A stretch of DNA of 63,327 nucleotides from Desulforapulum autotrophicum (GTDB taxonomy: Bacteria; Desulfobacterota; Desulfobacteria; Desulfobacterales; Desulfolunaceae). Where the stretch lies: contig DYJE01000031.1 of NCBI GenBank assembly GCA_020723285.1, positions 1-63,327 on the forward strand. Direction: 5' to 3'. The translations under genes were made by a program, and so were the position numbers. A model generated the notes under the pieces. The model saw nothing but the letters and a program-made list of their open reading frames with translations. It had not been told where the DNA came from and made no database searches. Positions 27,166 to 36,739 of this stretch are shown here, piece after piece (position 1 is the first letter of the stretch; each line of letters opens with the position of its first letter).

Positions 27166-29208
27166 ATGCCGTATAAAACCATGAACGCCGAAAACAAGAC
27201 AGGTGAAGGCCCAAAGGATTCTTCACCGCCGACCATCCGTGTGCTGCTGGTCGAAGACGACCCCGGAGATGCGGAAATCATCCAAAAGAAAATGACGAAA
27301 ATTCCCCAGATGGTCATTCGGTGCACGTGGGTCGACCGGCTGGAGCAAGGGCTTTCTCAACTGAAGAACAACACATTCGACCTGGTGATGCTTGACCTCA
27401 ACCTGCCGGACAGCCAGGGGATCGAGACGCTGTTTCATATCCGGGAAACGGCGGCGGATGCCCCCGTGATCGTCATGACCGGGCTGAGCGACGAAAAGAC
27501 GGCATTGCAGGCGATCAAATCCGGAAGCCAGGATTATCTGGTCAAAGGCGAATTCAACAGCTCCCTTCTGTTCAGGACGATCGCCTACTCCCTTGAACGC
27601 CATCGGTTGTTAAAGAAAATCGAAGAGAAAGAATCGTTCACGTCGTTGCTGATCGGCGGCAGCTTCGACGGGATCCTTCTTGTGGATGAAAGAGGCGTCA
27701 TTACATTCGCCAACCCCGCCGCCTGCACCATATTCGGGGTCGAATCAAACGAACTGAACGGACTTCCCTATGGATTTCCCCTCACCACCCACGGATCGCC
27801 TCTGGAAATCGAAATCAACTGCCGCGATGGTTTAAAGACCGTTGAAATGTTCTCCACCGGCCTGAAAATCGAAGGGCGCACCCATTATCTGGCGTCCTTA
27901 CGCGATATCACGGACAGGAAAAAACTGGAAACGGCCTTGCTGAACAAGAACGAAGAGCTGAAAAAGGAAACCCGTTACAAATCGGAATTCCTCGCCAACG
28001 TGTCCCATGAACTCCGAAGCCCGCTGAACAGCATCATGCTCCTTTCACAGATCATAGCCCAGAACAAGAAGGGCAACCTGACAAAGGACCAGGTCGAACT
28101 TGCGGAAACCATCCATCACAGCGGCAACGATCTTCTCATCCTCGTGAACGACCTCCTGGACCTTTCCAAGATCGAATCCGGAAAAATGACCGTCTATATC
28201 AGCGAAACGCGTTTCGAGGATATCGCGATCTACATCCGGCAGACGTTCACCCATCTCGCCGAAACGAACGGAATCCGTCTCGAAATAACTGTTTCCGAGG
28301 ACATTCCGGAATTCATCTGGACAGATTCCCAGAAACTCGGGCAGATTCTGAGAAACCTCATTTCAAACGCGATCAAGTTCACCCATGAAGGTTCCGTCAC
28401 CGTTGAATTCAAGCGGCCGTCGCCGGACATGCGGACAAACGGCGAAGCCCTTGACCCCCTGAAAACCGTGGCGATTTCCGTGAAAGACACGGGGATCGGC
28501 ATTCCTGAAGATAAAAGGGACATCATCTTCGAAGCGTTCAGACAGGCGGACGGCGGGACTTCACGACAGTACGGCGGCACGGGCCTGGGTCTTTCCATTT
28601 CGAAAAGTCTCGCAGAACTGCTGGGAGGATCTATCCACCTGGCCAGCGAAGCGGGAAAGGGCTCGGCGTTCACGCTGTGCATACCGGAGAGGATTTCTGA
28701 AGCGGGAGACGTTCACCTGGACAGACGGGCGAAAGAGCGTATCAAAAAAGAATCGTATCTTGAAAAAGCGGTGGTCGGAAACGAAGACCCGGATATCTTC
28801 CTCATTGAAAACGAAGTGCTGAAAGGGCGGCACGTTCTGATCGTGGACGATGACGCCCGTAACCTGTTCATCATGTCCCAGGTCCTTGAGGAACACGGCA
28901 TAAACACGGCCATGGTGATGAATGGACATAAAGCTCTTGAATTCCTTGAACAATCCCATTCCGTGGATTTTGTTCTGATGGATATCATGATGCCCGGAAT
29001 GGACGGTTACGAAACCATCCGAAAGCTGAGAAACCTGAAAAAACACGGTCATATACCCATTATCGCCGTCACGGGAAAAGCGCAGGCCGAAGATCACCGG
29101 CTTTGCCTGGACGCCGGGGCGAATGAATTTATTACGAAGCCTGTCGATCTCAACAAATTGTTTTCGGCGATGCGGCGGCTTGTTTCAAATGAAAACGGAT
29201 GTTTGTGA
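27166..29208 (+). CDS. hybrid sensor kinase REC-PAS-HisKA-HATPase-REC
   Basis: A 680-residue soluble hybrid kinase beginning at 27166 (AAGGGG upstream). An N-terminal receiver (LLVEDDPGDAEII, LVMLDLNLPDSQG, YLVKG) is followed by a PAS domain (SFDGILLVDERGVITFANPA) and a kinase core: H-box FLANVSHELRSPLNSI, N-box NLISNAIKFTHEG, G1 VKDTGIGIPED, G2 GGTGLGLSISKSL. A second receiver closes it (VDDDARNLFIMSQVL, FVLMDIMMPGMDGY, ITKPVDL). It has no membrane helix, so its input is the first receiver, PAS ligand or both. It ends the PhnD-kinase-receiver run. Confidence 0.95.
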   Translation: MPYKTMNAENKTGEGPKDSSPPTIRVLLVEDDPGDAEIIQKKMTKIPQMVIRCTWVDRLEQGLSQLKNNTFDLVMLDLNLPDSQGIETLFHIRETAADAPVIVMTGLSDEKTALQAIKSGSQDYLVKGEFNSSLLFRTIAYSLERHRLLKKIEEKESFTSLLIGGSFDGILLVDERGVITFANPAACTIFGVESNELNGLPYGFPLTTHGSPLEIEINCRDGLKTVEMFSTGLKIEGRTHYLASLRDITDRKKLETALLNKNEELKKETRYKSEFLANVSHELRSPLNSIMLLSQIIAQNKKGNLTKDQVELAETIHHSGNDLLILVNDLLDLSKIESGKMTVYISETRFEDIAIYIRQTFTHLAETNGIRLEITVSEDIPEFIWTDSQKLGQILRNLISNAIKFTHEGSVTVEFKRPSPDMRTNGEALDPLKTVAISVKDTGIGIPEDKRDIIFEAFRQADGGTSRQYGGTGLGLSISKSLAELLGGSIHLASEAGKGSAFTLCIPERISEAGDVHLDRRAKERIKKESYLEKAVVGNEDPDIFLIENEVLKGRHVLIVDDDARNLFIMSQVLEEHGINTAMVMNGHKALEFLEQSHSVDFVLMDIMMPGMDGYETIRKLRNLKKHGHIPIIAVTGKAQAEDHRLCLDAGANEFITKPVDLNKLFSAMRRLVSNENGCL

Positions 29209-29232
29209 TGAAACAACGCTCCTTCGGTCACC

Positions 29233-30102
29233 CTAAAACAGCTCCCTCACGGCCCGTTGCCGGAACACGGGGTCTTGGGCCCGTTTCGCAAGGCCTTCAA
29301 GGGTTTTGTAAGGAATGGGTGCGGTCTGGATTTCCGCGATGCGGCTGGGAAAAGGCAGGTCGGGATCGACGACCATCGAATAGGTCACATGGGTCCTGTT
29401 CCGGTCCACAATGGAAAAATGATAGCGGGAATAGAATTTTTTGAGGCGCTTCGTCCCCTCCGCCACAGGCACATCGCTGTCGTCCACGCTGATCAGTTCA
29501 ACGGTGATCTCTTCCGTTTTCCAGTCCATGCTGGTCACCACCTCGATAACGAAATCCCGGTTGGTGATGGGCCAGATGGAATCCCAGATCACATGCACGA
29601 GAAAATGACCTTCGAACTTGTCAGCCCCCAGGGTTTTCAGATGCCTGGACTGAAGGCAGTCCGGAAGCCATGATGCGAATCCGTCCACATCGAGAAGCAC
29701 TTCCATCAGCACTTCAATGGGCTGGTCGATCACCGTTTCAGCTTTAAATGTGCGGTATCTGGACCAGGGGGTGTCGCTGACGTATATGCTGTGGTTGTTC
29801 TTGTTTTTGATGTGGGACCAGGTGTAGTCCTTATCGTTGAACGGTTCGACCTTGGCGAGAAGCGGTTCCTTTATTCCGTTGAAGCGGGCCGGCACCGGCT
29901 CCACCAGGGATTTGTAATCCCCTTTTTTGATATCCAGAATGTCTTTGGAGGGTTTACCCTGGTTTTTTTCAACAACGGGGTTTACGGGCTTGGCCGCCGG
30001 GCCATGGAGATCGTTATCATCAAGCAGGAGCTTTGTTCCCGAAAGGGCCGCGGCAGGGAGAAACATTGCCATCAGGGCGATGAAAAACAGGCGTTTTAAC
30101 AT
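29233..30102 (-). CDS. secreted START/SRPBCC-domain protein
   Basis: A 289-residue protein with a signal peptide (residues 1-21) and, from about 105, a START/polyketide-cyclase-like lipid-binding fold: YRTFKAETVIDQPIEVLMEV, LDVDGFASWLPDC, ITNRDFVIEV, and the C-terminal ALEGLAKRA-type helix (KTLEGLAKRAQDPVF). Such exported START proteins may bind or carry hydrophobic ligands. The first 100 residues have no recognised domain. It converges with the hybrid kinase gene with a 24-bp gap. GGAG precedes the start. Confidence 0.85.
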   Translation of the reverse strand: MLKRLFFIALMAMFLPAAALSGTKLLLDDNDLHGPAAKPVNPVVEKNQGKPSKDILDIKKGDYKSLVEPVPARFNGIKEPLLAKVEPFNDKDYTWSHIKNKNNHSIYVSDTPWSRYRTFKAETVIDQPIEVLMEVLLDVDGFASWLPDCLQSRHLKTLGADKFEGHFLVHVIWDSIWPITNRDFVIEVVTSMDWKTEEITVELISVDDSDVPVAEGTKRLKKFYSRYHFSIVDRNRTHVTYSMVVDPDLPFPSRIAEIQTAPIPYKTLEGLAKRAQDPVFRQRAVRELF

Positions 30103-30269
30103 GGTCTGGTCTCCGTCATGGTTCGATGGTCCATCGAGGCCGTGATAACAAAGCCTTATGGAAGATACTCATGACGAATTATCAGACAACGGAACGTGAT
30201 TCCATATCCAACCATCTGTTAATATGGCTTTTACCATTGTTTTACATTTGTTAAACAACCCGGTCTGTT

Positions 30270-31292
30270 TCAGCGATGAAGAAATGTCTCCGGTTTTTCT
30301 TTCAGGCACCATTCATGAAACAGGCGGACGCAGCTGGGGCAGAGCTGGGGGCCCGAGGCCTGGTCTATGATCTCAAGGGCTTTGTCGTGGGGCATGCCCT
30401 GCCTGTATGGCCGGTTGCTGGTCAGGGCGTCGTAGGTGTCTGCCACAGCGGCCATACGGGCCCACAACGGAATGGTGTAACCTGAAAGGCCCTGGGGATA
30501 GCCTTTCCCGTCCATGCGCTCATGATGGGAGTAAACCACGGGGATGATGTCGGAGATACTGTGGATGTTTTTAAGGATGGAGGCCCCGATTTCCGGATGG
30601 CCTTTGATATGATTGAACTCCTCTTCGGTGAGTCGGCCCGGTTTCAGAAGCACGTCGTCTCGGATTCCGATTTTTCCGATATCGTGAAGCCGACCGGCGA
30701 GGCGCGCCCGTTCTTCCTCATAATGGCTTCCTCCGCTGAATTTCACCATACCCGAAAGAATGATGGAAACCCGTTCCGAATGTCCCCGTGTGTACTGATC
30801 CCTGGCTTCAAGGGCCCTGACCAGGCTTTCGATTCCGGCGAGCATCAGACGCTGCTCGACGTCCAGCCGTTCTTTTTCTTTCAGAAGAATCAGGAATTCA
30901 TAAGAGAAAATCGTGTTGAGGGTGATCATCAGCTGTTCGATGTTGAAGGGCTTGACGATAAACGCCGCCGCCCCGAAATGCATCATGCGTTTCATGTTGT
31001 CCGCATCGTTTTCCGTACTCATCACCACGAAGGGGATATCCGTGTATTCGGGACTGACATGAAGGGCCTCGCACAGCTCAAGACCGTTCATTTCCGGCAT
31101 GTACACATCGGACAGAATCACGTCCGGACGGATGGACCCGAGCATGTCAAGGGCGTTCCTCCCGTTATCGGCGCAACAGACCCGGAACCCCTTCTGGCTC
31201 AGGTGGTCTTCAAGCATCAGACGCATGGACCGGGAGTCGTCTACAACCAGTATGGTTTTTTCATTGTCGTTTATATTCACATTCGATTCCAT
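30270..31292 (-). CDS. response regulator with HD-GYP domain
   Basis: A 340-residue protein: a receiver at 12-130 (VVDDSRSMRLMLEDHL, VILSDVYMPEMNG, FIVKPF) and an HD-GYP domain at 155-335 with HSERVS, RLHDIGKIGIRDDVLLKPG, HPEIGASIL, YSHHERMDGKGYPQGLSG. All metal ligands and the GYP motif are present, so it should hydrolyse cyclic-di-GMP when phosphorylated. It is the last gene of the chemotaxis-type run, suggesting that run also controls second-messenger level. No strong ribosome binding site; a hairpin lies just upstream. Confidence 0.93.
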   Translation of the reverse strand: MESNVNINDNEKTILVVDDSRSMRLMLEDHLSQKGFRVCCADNGRNALDMLGSIRPDVILSDVYMPEMNGLELCEALHVSPEYTDIPFVVMSTENDADNMKRMMHFGAAAFIVKPFNIEQLMITLNTIFSYEFLILLKEKERLDVEQRLMLAGIESLVRALEARDQYTRGHSERVSIILSGMVKFSGGSHYEEERARLAGRLHDIGKIGIRDDVLLKPGRLTEEEFNHIKGHPEIGASILKNIHSISDIIPVVYSHHERMDGKGYPQGLSGYTIPLWARMAAVADTYDALTSNRPYRQGMPHDKALEIIDQASGPQLCPSCVRLFHEWCLKEKPETFLHR

Positions 31293-31307
31293 TTTCGTTT
31301 CAGATCA

Positions 31308-31344
31308 GAGAATCCATGCCCCTTAGCCGGGGCATGGCGTTCTC
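31308..31344 (-). other. strong hairpin between the MCP and HD-GYP genes
   Basis: CCATGCCCC (31314-31322) pairs perfectly with GGGGCATGG (31329-31337), and flanking GAGAA/TTCTC (31308-31312 with 31340-31344) extends it. It lies 28 bp past the MCP stop and ends 15 bp before the HD-GYP start on the transcribed strand. No T tract follows, so it is more likely an attenuating or processing hairpin setting a lower HD-GYP level than a true terminator. Confidence 0.6.
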
Positions 31345-31372
31345 TTATTATCGGCCCTTACGGCGAAGGGGT

Positions 31373-33577
31373 TCAGTATTTTTCAAAATCGTGATCCATG
31401 GGGTCGGCACCGGAATCCAGATCATCCCCCATGTCCAGACTGATTCCCGGTTTGTTGGTGATCATCACCGGCTTTTTTTCATTTTTTGCCAGGGCCTTGG
31501 GTCTTTCTGTCCGAACAGTGCGTTTGAAACTGGCCGGAGGATTGACACCGCGGCCGAAACCCGAACTGCCGATATTGAAAAACGCGATGGCGTCCTTGAG
31601 CTGTTCCGCCTGGGCCGCCAGTTCTTCAGCCGTCGACGATATTTCCTCACTGGACGAGGCGTTGAGCTGAATGACCTGATCCAGCTGCTGAATGGCCAGG
31701 TTGATCTGGGCCACACCGGTACTCTGTTCGTTGGAGGCGGCGTTGATTTCCTGAACCAGCTCGGCGGTTCTCCGGATGTCCGGAACGATCTTGCCCAGCA
31801 TGTCGCCTGCGCTTTCGGCAATGGCCACGCTGCTGCTTGAAAGCGTACCGATTTCCGCAGCGGCGGCCTGGCTTCGTTCCGCCAGCTTTCTCACCGCATC
31901 AGCCACCACGGCGAAACCTTTTCCGTGGACCCCAGCTCTTGCGGCTTCGATGGCGGCATTCAGCGCCAGCATGTTGGTCTGGCGGGCGATTTCTTCGATG
32001 ATGGTGATCTTTTCCGCGATTTCACGCATGGCTGAAACGGTTTTCGTCACCGCTTCCCCGCCTTTCACCGCGTCTTCGGCCGTTCGCATGGCGATTTTTT
32101 CCGTCTGCTGGGCGTTGTCCGCGTTCTGTTTGATACTGCCGGCCATTTCTTCCATGGAAGACGAGACTTCTTCCACGGAAGCCGCCTGTTCAGAGGCCCC
32201 CTGGGCCATCTGGTCTGCTGCGGAGCTGAGCTCCTGGCTGCCCGAAGCCACGTTTTCCGTGGCGGACTTGACTTCAAGCACCACGTTTTTCAGTTTTCCA
32301 AGCATGTTTTTCATGGAAAGCAGAAGCTGACCCAGTTCGTCCTTTCCGGGAATCATGATCTCCATGGTGAGATCGCCCTCGGCCATGCTGTTGGACACCG
32401 AGACGCCCTGGGCCAGAGGGGCTTCAACATATTTTCGGCTCATGTACACCACAAAGGCGAAGGCAGCGCCCACAAAAAGGCCGGTGGTGACAAGAATCAC
32501 GAAAATCTGGCCCCACATGGAGCTGCGGAGCTGATGCTCCTTGTCTGCGATTTTTTTCTCAAGATCGTCGATGTATACACCGGAGGCCACCACCCAGTTC
32601 CAGTTCTTGAAGTAACGGACATAGGTCAGTTTGGGTTCCGGCTTGGTGGAGCCCAGTTTGGCGAAGTTGTACGACACGTAAGCTTCGCCTTTGGCCAGGG
32701 CTTCGTCCACCTGCTCGCGCACATAGAATTTGCCGTCGGAATCCTTGCTGTCCCTCATGTTCTTGCCCAGAAGGTCCTTGTTGGGATGCATGACCAGCTT
32801 GTAGTTCGAGTCGACGATATAAAAGTAGTCCTCCTTGTTGTAGCGCATGCCCGCCATGATTTCCTTGATCCGGTTCTGCCCTTCGATTTCAGCCTGATCC
32901 ACGTAAATGCCGGTGCCGATGATCCAGTTGAGGGGTTTGAACAGACGGACATACGAAAGTTTCCTGACCAGAATGTTGGGATCGGTGACCGACGGCCAGA
33001 AGTAACTGACATAACCGTCACCCGTGGGTGAACTCTGGCAGACCCGGACCATTTCGAGAAAAAGCGGGTTGGTGGTGCCTTCGGCCATGACCACTTTCCC
33101 GTTCTTCGAAAAGGTGCTCATGTCCTTGCCGTTCAGCTCCGGCAGAACCGGATGGGTGACCATGACGCCGCTGGTGTCGTTGATCCAGAAATAGCCGTCG
33201 CCCTTGTACCTTATGCCGTTCACGTTTCCGATGATCTGTTCTCTGGCCTTGGGGTTTCTCTGGTATTCCTTTTTCATCATGGCGTAGGGAATGTCCACCA
33301 TGGATTTCAGGGCCTCACCGTACTGGAGTTTGATGGCGTCCACCGTGGCGGACTGGTCGTAGGTTTTTTCAAGCATGGTGTACGTGGCGTCCACCAGATC
33401 CTTCAGTTTCAGGCGGGTCTGATCCATCAGTTCGGTTTTGTAGGCGGTGATGTCCGAATTGGCCTGGATGACGGTTTTGATCAGGGAGTACCCGCCCACC
33501 ACGCCCACGGATGCCACGATCCCGGCGATGACGATGAAAACGATTTTCGATTTGATCTTGATGTCCTTGAAATCCAT
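31373..33577 (-). CDS. methyl-accepting chemotaxis protein with two Cache-type modules
   Basis: A 734-residue receptor starting at 33577 (CAGGAGGATTT upstream). TM1 is at about 11-33. The periplasmic part has two related sCache_2-type modules: [20 protein letters not shown] and [20 protein letters not shown], each followed by a LTYVR-type strand. TM2 is near 355-377, then HAMP and the signalling hairpin ([35 protein letters not shown]). There is no C-terminal pentapeptide tether; the tail ends PMDHDFEKY. Small carboxylates are common ligands of such modules. It sits among che genes and probably feeds their CheA. Confidence 0.95.
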   Translation of the reverse strand: MDFKDIKIKSKIVFIVIAGIVASVGVVGGYSLIKTVIQANSDITAYKTELMDQTRLKLKDLVDATYTMLEKTYDQSATVDAIKLQYGEALKSMVDIPYAMMKKEYQRNPKAREQIIGNVNGIRYKGDGYFWINDTSGVMVTHPVLPELNGKDMSTFSKNGKVVMAEGTTNPLFLEMVRVCQSSPTGDGYVSYFWPSVTDPNILVRKLSYVRLFKPLNWIIGTGIYVDQAEIEGQNRIKEIMAGMRYNKEDYFYIVDSNYKLVMHPNKDLLGKNMRDSKDSDGKFYVREQVDEALAKGEAYVSYNFAKLGSTKPEPKLTYVRYFKNWNWVVASGVYIDDLEKKIADKEHQLRSSMWGQIFVILVTTGLFVGAAFAFVVYMSRKYVEAPLAQGVSVSNSMAEGDLTMEIMIPGKDELGQLLLSMKNMLGKLKNVVLEVKSATENVASGSQELSSAADQMAQGASEQAASVEEVSSSMEEMAGSIKQNADNAQQTEKIAMRTAEDAVKGGEAVTKTVSAMREIAEKITIIEEIARQTNMLALNAAIEAARAGVHGKGFAVVADAVRKLAERSQAAAAEIGTLSSSSVAIAESAGDMLGKIVPDIRRTAELVQEINAASNEQSTGVAQINLAIQQLDQVIQLNASSSEEISSTAEELAAQAEQLKDAIAFFNIGSSGFGRGVNPPASFKRTVRTERPKALAKNEKKPVMITNKPGISLDMGDDLDSGADPMDHDFEKY

Positions 33578-33653
33578 AAATCCTCCTGTGAAATAACAAC
33601 CTTTCATAGGTCGGCTTCTCGGAACGAAAAGCCGACAAATGGCCCCATCCTTT

Positions 33654-34274
33654 TCAAAACAAGGTGATGCCACCGCTGTCATTCAGCTTCGCCTTGATCT
33701 GTTTTAAATGTTCTTTCTCCTGTTCCACCATCTGTCGGGTGGAAAGGGTCTGCCCCCGTTTCAGAAAAACCTGGGCGCTGTCGGTATGAAAATAAATCCG
33801 GCGTGATGCGTAACCGCCAAGATCCTGATTGACCACTTTAATTTTTTCCTGGCTCATGAACTCCAGGATGAAATCAGCGTTCCGCCAGCCCACAGCCCCC
33901 TGCCTGGATAAAGCCGGAATCACCTGGGCGCCGCCAAATACTTTTCCTTTGATCCGTTCACGGGTCGCACCCAGTTTCATCAGGGCGTTGATCAGAAGCT
34001 CCATGGCGTTGATCCCAAAACGGGCTTCGGCGTTGAAATCCTTGAAACTGGCCATTCCGGGAACAAGAAAGTGGTTCATTCCCCCTATTTTTCTGTCCGG
34101 ATCGAACAGGCACGCCGCCACGCATGAGCCCAGAAAGGTGGTGACCACCACCGGTTCGCTGCTGGCGAAAAATTCTCCGATATGGATGCTTACAGTTTTC
34201 TTCCGGGGTTCAGCGCCCGGATGATTCAAAGAAGATCCCGGCCCTGCATAAAGTCGGTTCACGGTCCCGCGCAT
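33654..34274 (-). CDS. cheD: chemoreceptor glutamine deamidase CheD
   Basis: A 206-residue protein with the CheD core: [15 protein letters not shown] contains the catalytic Cys and [10 protein letters not shown] the His. [18 protein letters not shown] and KVFGGAQV follow the family pattern. CheD deamidates receptor glutamines and binds CheC-type phosphatases, but no CheC is present here. The C-terminal 40 residues are longer than the minimal family. It overlaps the cheB end by 16 bp. Confidence 0.95.
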   Translation of the reverse strand: MRGTVNRLYAGPGSSLNHPGAEPRKKTVSIHIGEFFASSEPVVVTTFLGSCVAACLFDPDRKIGGMNHFLVPGMASFKDFNAEARFGINAMELLINALMKLGATRERIKGKVFGGAQVIPALSRQGAVGWRNADFILEFMSQEKIKVVNQDLGGYASRRIYFHTDSAQVFLKRGQTLSTRQMVEQEKEHLKQIKAKLNDSGGITLF

Positions 34275-35329
34275 ACTCGCAGCACCTCCCCGGCAATGCG
34301 GTCCAGGGCCATGACTTTATCGACACCCCCATGCTTGATGGCCTCTTTGGGCATGCCGAACACCACGCAGGAATCTTCGTCCTGGGCGATGGTGTAGGCC
34401 CCGGCGTCTTTCATTTCCCGCATGCCTTTGGCACCGTCGTCTCCCATCCCGGTCATGATGACGCCCACGGCGTTTTTTCCAGCGTAACGCGCCGCCGATC
34501 TGAAAAGCACATCCACCGACGGCCGGTGACGGGAAACAAGGGGGCCGGTTTTCACTTCCACGTAGTATCTGGCCCCGCTGCGTTTGATCATCACATGGTA
34601 GTTGCCCGGAGCGATGAGCACCTGCCCCCGCAGAATGGTATCGTTGTCGGCAGCTTCTTTCACCGTTACCTGGCAGATGCCGTTCAGCCGGTTTGAAAAC
34701 GCCCGGGTAAAATTTTCAGGCATATGCTGAACCACCACCATACCCGGCGCGTCCGGCGGCAGGGCTTCGAGAAACACCCGCAGGGCTTCGGTGCCTCCTG
34801 TTGAAGCACCCACGGCCACCACTTTTTCCGTGGTTTTCAGCATGGCTTTGGTGGTGGCCGGCATCATCATCACATCTGCCGACAGCTTGGGAGACACCGT
34901 ATGCTGTTTCGCAAGTTTTTTCAGGCTGGATTCGGCGGCGGCTTTCACGCTGTCGCAGATCCGGATCCGCGATTCCTCAAGAAACTGGCGGGTCCCCATC
35001 GTGGGTTTTTGAATGATGTCAACCGCCCCGTATTCCAGGGCCTTAAGCGCCGTTTCCGATTGCGACACCGCAAGGCTTGAACAGATCACCACGGGAATGG
35101 GATGCTGGGTCATCAGTTTTCTGAGAAAGGTGATGCCGTCCATTTTCGGCATTTCCACGTCCAGGGTGATCACATCGGGCACGTCGTCCTTCAGTTTTTT
35201 CGCCGCCATATAGGGGTCCGACGCCGTATCCATCACGGTGATGTCCGGGTCCGAGGAAAGGATTTCCGTCAGCGTCTGCCGGACCAGGGCCGAATCGTCA
35301 ACCACCATGACCTTTATTTTTTTTCCCAT
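34259..35329 (-). CDS. cheB: protein-glutamate methylesterase CheB
   Basis: A 356-residue response regulator: receiver at 5-125 ([29 protein letters not shown]) joined to a methylesterase domain with the catalytic Ser in [12 protein letters not shown], His in [11 protein letters not shown] and Asp in [12 protein letters not shown]. It removes methyl groups added by CheR to receptors. It overlaps cheR (32 bp) and cheD (16 bp). Confidence 0.97.
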   Translation of the reverse strand: MGKKIKVMVVDDSALVRQTLTEILSSDPDITVMDTASDPYMAAKKLKDDVPDVITLDVEMPKMDGITFLRKLMTQHPIPVVICSSLAVSQSETALKALEYGAVDIIQKPTMGTRQFLEESRIRICDSVKAAAESSLKKLAKQHTVSPKLSADVMMMPATTKAMLKTTEKVVAVGASTGGTEALRVFLEALPPDAPGMVVVQHMPENFTRAFSNRLNGICQVTVKEAADNDTILRGQVLIAPGNYHVMIKRSGARYYVEVKTGPLVSRHRPSVDVLFRSAARYAGKNAVGVIMTGMGDDGAKGMREMKDAGAYTIAQDEDSCVVFGMPKEAIKHGGVDKVMALDRIAGEVLRVCAGP

Positions 35330-36203
35330 GATTCGAGTTCCTTAATCTCTGATAGATGGTCGGGGCCACGGGGACCAGCGGGTACAGGGAGACATCCAGA
35401 AGTTCGGAATGCCCCATGAATAAATAGCCCCCCGGAATCAGGTTGTCGCAGAGCCTGGCGATAAGTTTTTCCGTGGTCGGCTTGTCGAAATAAATGATCA
35501 CGTTCCGGCAGAAGATGATGTCCATGGGCTGCCGCAGGCCATAATGGGTGTCCATGAGATTGAGCCGTTTAAAGGAGATTTTCGTCCGAATCTCGGGCCT
35601 GATCCTCACCTGATGCAGGGTCCGGTCCCGGCTGCGCATCAGGTATTTTTTTCTGAACTCATGGGGAACGGGTTCGATCACCTGTTCGTCATAAATCCCT
35701 TTCACCGCTGTTTCCAGCATCCGTTTCGAGATGTCCGTGGCCAGGATTGAAAAATCGAACCTCCGCCGTGTTTCCCCGAAGTCGCTGAGCACCATGGCCA
35801 AGGTGTAGGGTTCGTCTCCCCGTGAGCAGGCGCAGCTCCAGGCCATGAGTTTCCGGTCTACACCGGAATGACAGGAACTCATAAGATCCGGCAGGGCTTT
35901 TTCCTGAATAAATCTGAAATGATGGGGCTCCCGGAAAAAGTCCGTCTTGTTTGTGGTGATCACGTCGGTGAATTCGGAAAGTTCCTGCTCCATGCCCTGA
36001 TTGCTGAACAGAAAATCGCAGTATTCGGTGTATGAACGCATGTGGAGGGCGGACAGACGTTTTCTGAGGCGGCTTTCAACCATGCTTCGTTTGAAATCGG
36101 GCACCTTGATCCCCAGCCGCTCATGGATAAACGAGGAAAGACGCCTGAAATCTTTAACGGACAGCTCGATCCGCGAAAAGTTGTCGGCCAGAGAATCAGC
36201 CAT
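35298..36203 (-). CDS. cheR: chemotaxis methyltransferase CheR
   Basis: A 301-residue SAM-dependent methyltransferase: N-terminal helical domain ([20 protein letters not shown]), [15 protein letters not shown], the SAM region [26 protein letters not shown], and [13 protein letters not shown] plus [11 protein letters not shown]. The usual ASTG reads SCACSRGDE: a Cys-rich variant of the motif. I start at 36203, where AAGGGG lies six bases upstream; 36239 would overlap cheW. Confidence 0.95.
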   Translation of the reverse strand: MADSLADNFSRIELSVKDFRRLSSFIHERLGIKVPDFKRSMVESRLRKRLSALHMRSYTEYCDFLFSNQGMEQELSEFTDVITTNKTDFFREPHHFRFIQEKALPDLMSSCHSGVDRKLMAWSCACSRGDEPYTLAMVLSDFGETRRRFDFSILATDISKRMLETAVKGIYDEQVIEPVPHEFRKKYLMRSRDRTLHQVRIRPEIRTKISFKRLNLMDTHYGLRQPMDIIFCRNVIIYFDKPTTEKLIARLCDNLIPGGYLFMGHSELLDVSLYPLVPVAPTIYQRLRNSNHGKKNKGHGG

Positions 36204-36213
36204 GCCCCACCCC

Positions 36214-36735
36214 TTATGCCCGCTGCACCTGTTCGTCAAAACGGGCCGTTTCGTTTTCCTTGTCCGCCACCTGGCTGAGTTCCGAGGATGTGAACACCTT
36301 GTCGATATCCAGAATGATGATGAAGCGGTCGTTTTTTTTGCCCATGCCCCGGATGAATTCGGTTTTAAGGCGTGTGCCGATTTTGGGAGGAGCCTTGATC
36401 TGATCCTGATCCAGATCCATCACCTCCTGAACCGAGTCTGCCAGGGCTCCAATGAGCGTGGTTTCACCGTCCAGGTCGATTTCAATGATGATGATGCAGG
36501 TGTCCACAGTTTTTTCACTGGCGTTCAGGCCGAACTTCAGGCGAAGGTCCACCACCGGGACCACGCCGCCCCTCAGGTTGATGACGCCCCGCATGAAATC
36601 CGGCATACGGGGAACTTTGGTGATGGTGGTCAGGTCCAGCACTTCGCGAACCTGATGGATGTCCAGGGCGTAAACCTCCTCGTCCAGGACAAAGCTGAGA
36701 AACTGACCGGTGTTTTCCATGTTTGTGTTGTCCAT
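36214..36735 (-). CDS. cheW: chemotaxis scaffold CheW
   Basis: A 173-residue CheW: QFLSFVLDEEVYALDIHQVR, VPRMPDFMRGVINLRGGVVP and VVDLRLKFGL are the beta-barrel signature. It couples receptors to CheA. It lies 4 bp from the cheA stop and 10 bp from the cheR start. Confidence 0.96.
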   Translation of the reverse strand: MDNTNMENTGQFLSFVLDEEVYALDIHQVREVLDLTTITKVPRMPDFMRGVINLRGGVVPVVDLRLKFGLNASEKTVDTCIIIIEIDLDGETTLIGALADSVQEVMDLDQDQIKAPPKIGTRLKTEFIRGMGKKNDRFIIILDIDKVFTSSELSQVADKENETARFDEQVQRA

Positions 36736-36739
36736 GATG

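Noticed and set aside
31345-31352. TTATCGGC, reverse complement of the sigma-28 -10 element GCCGATAA, upstream of the HD-GYP gene
   Set aside because: No TAAA-type -35 element lies at the required 11-base spacing on the minus strand.
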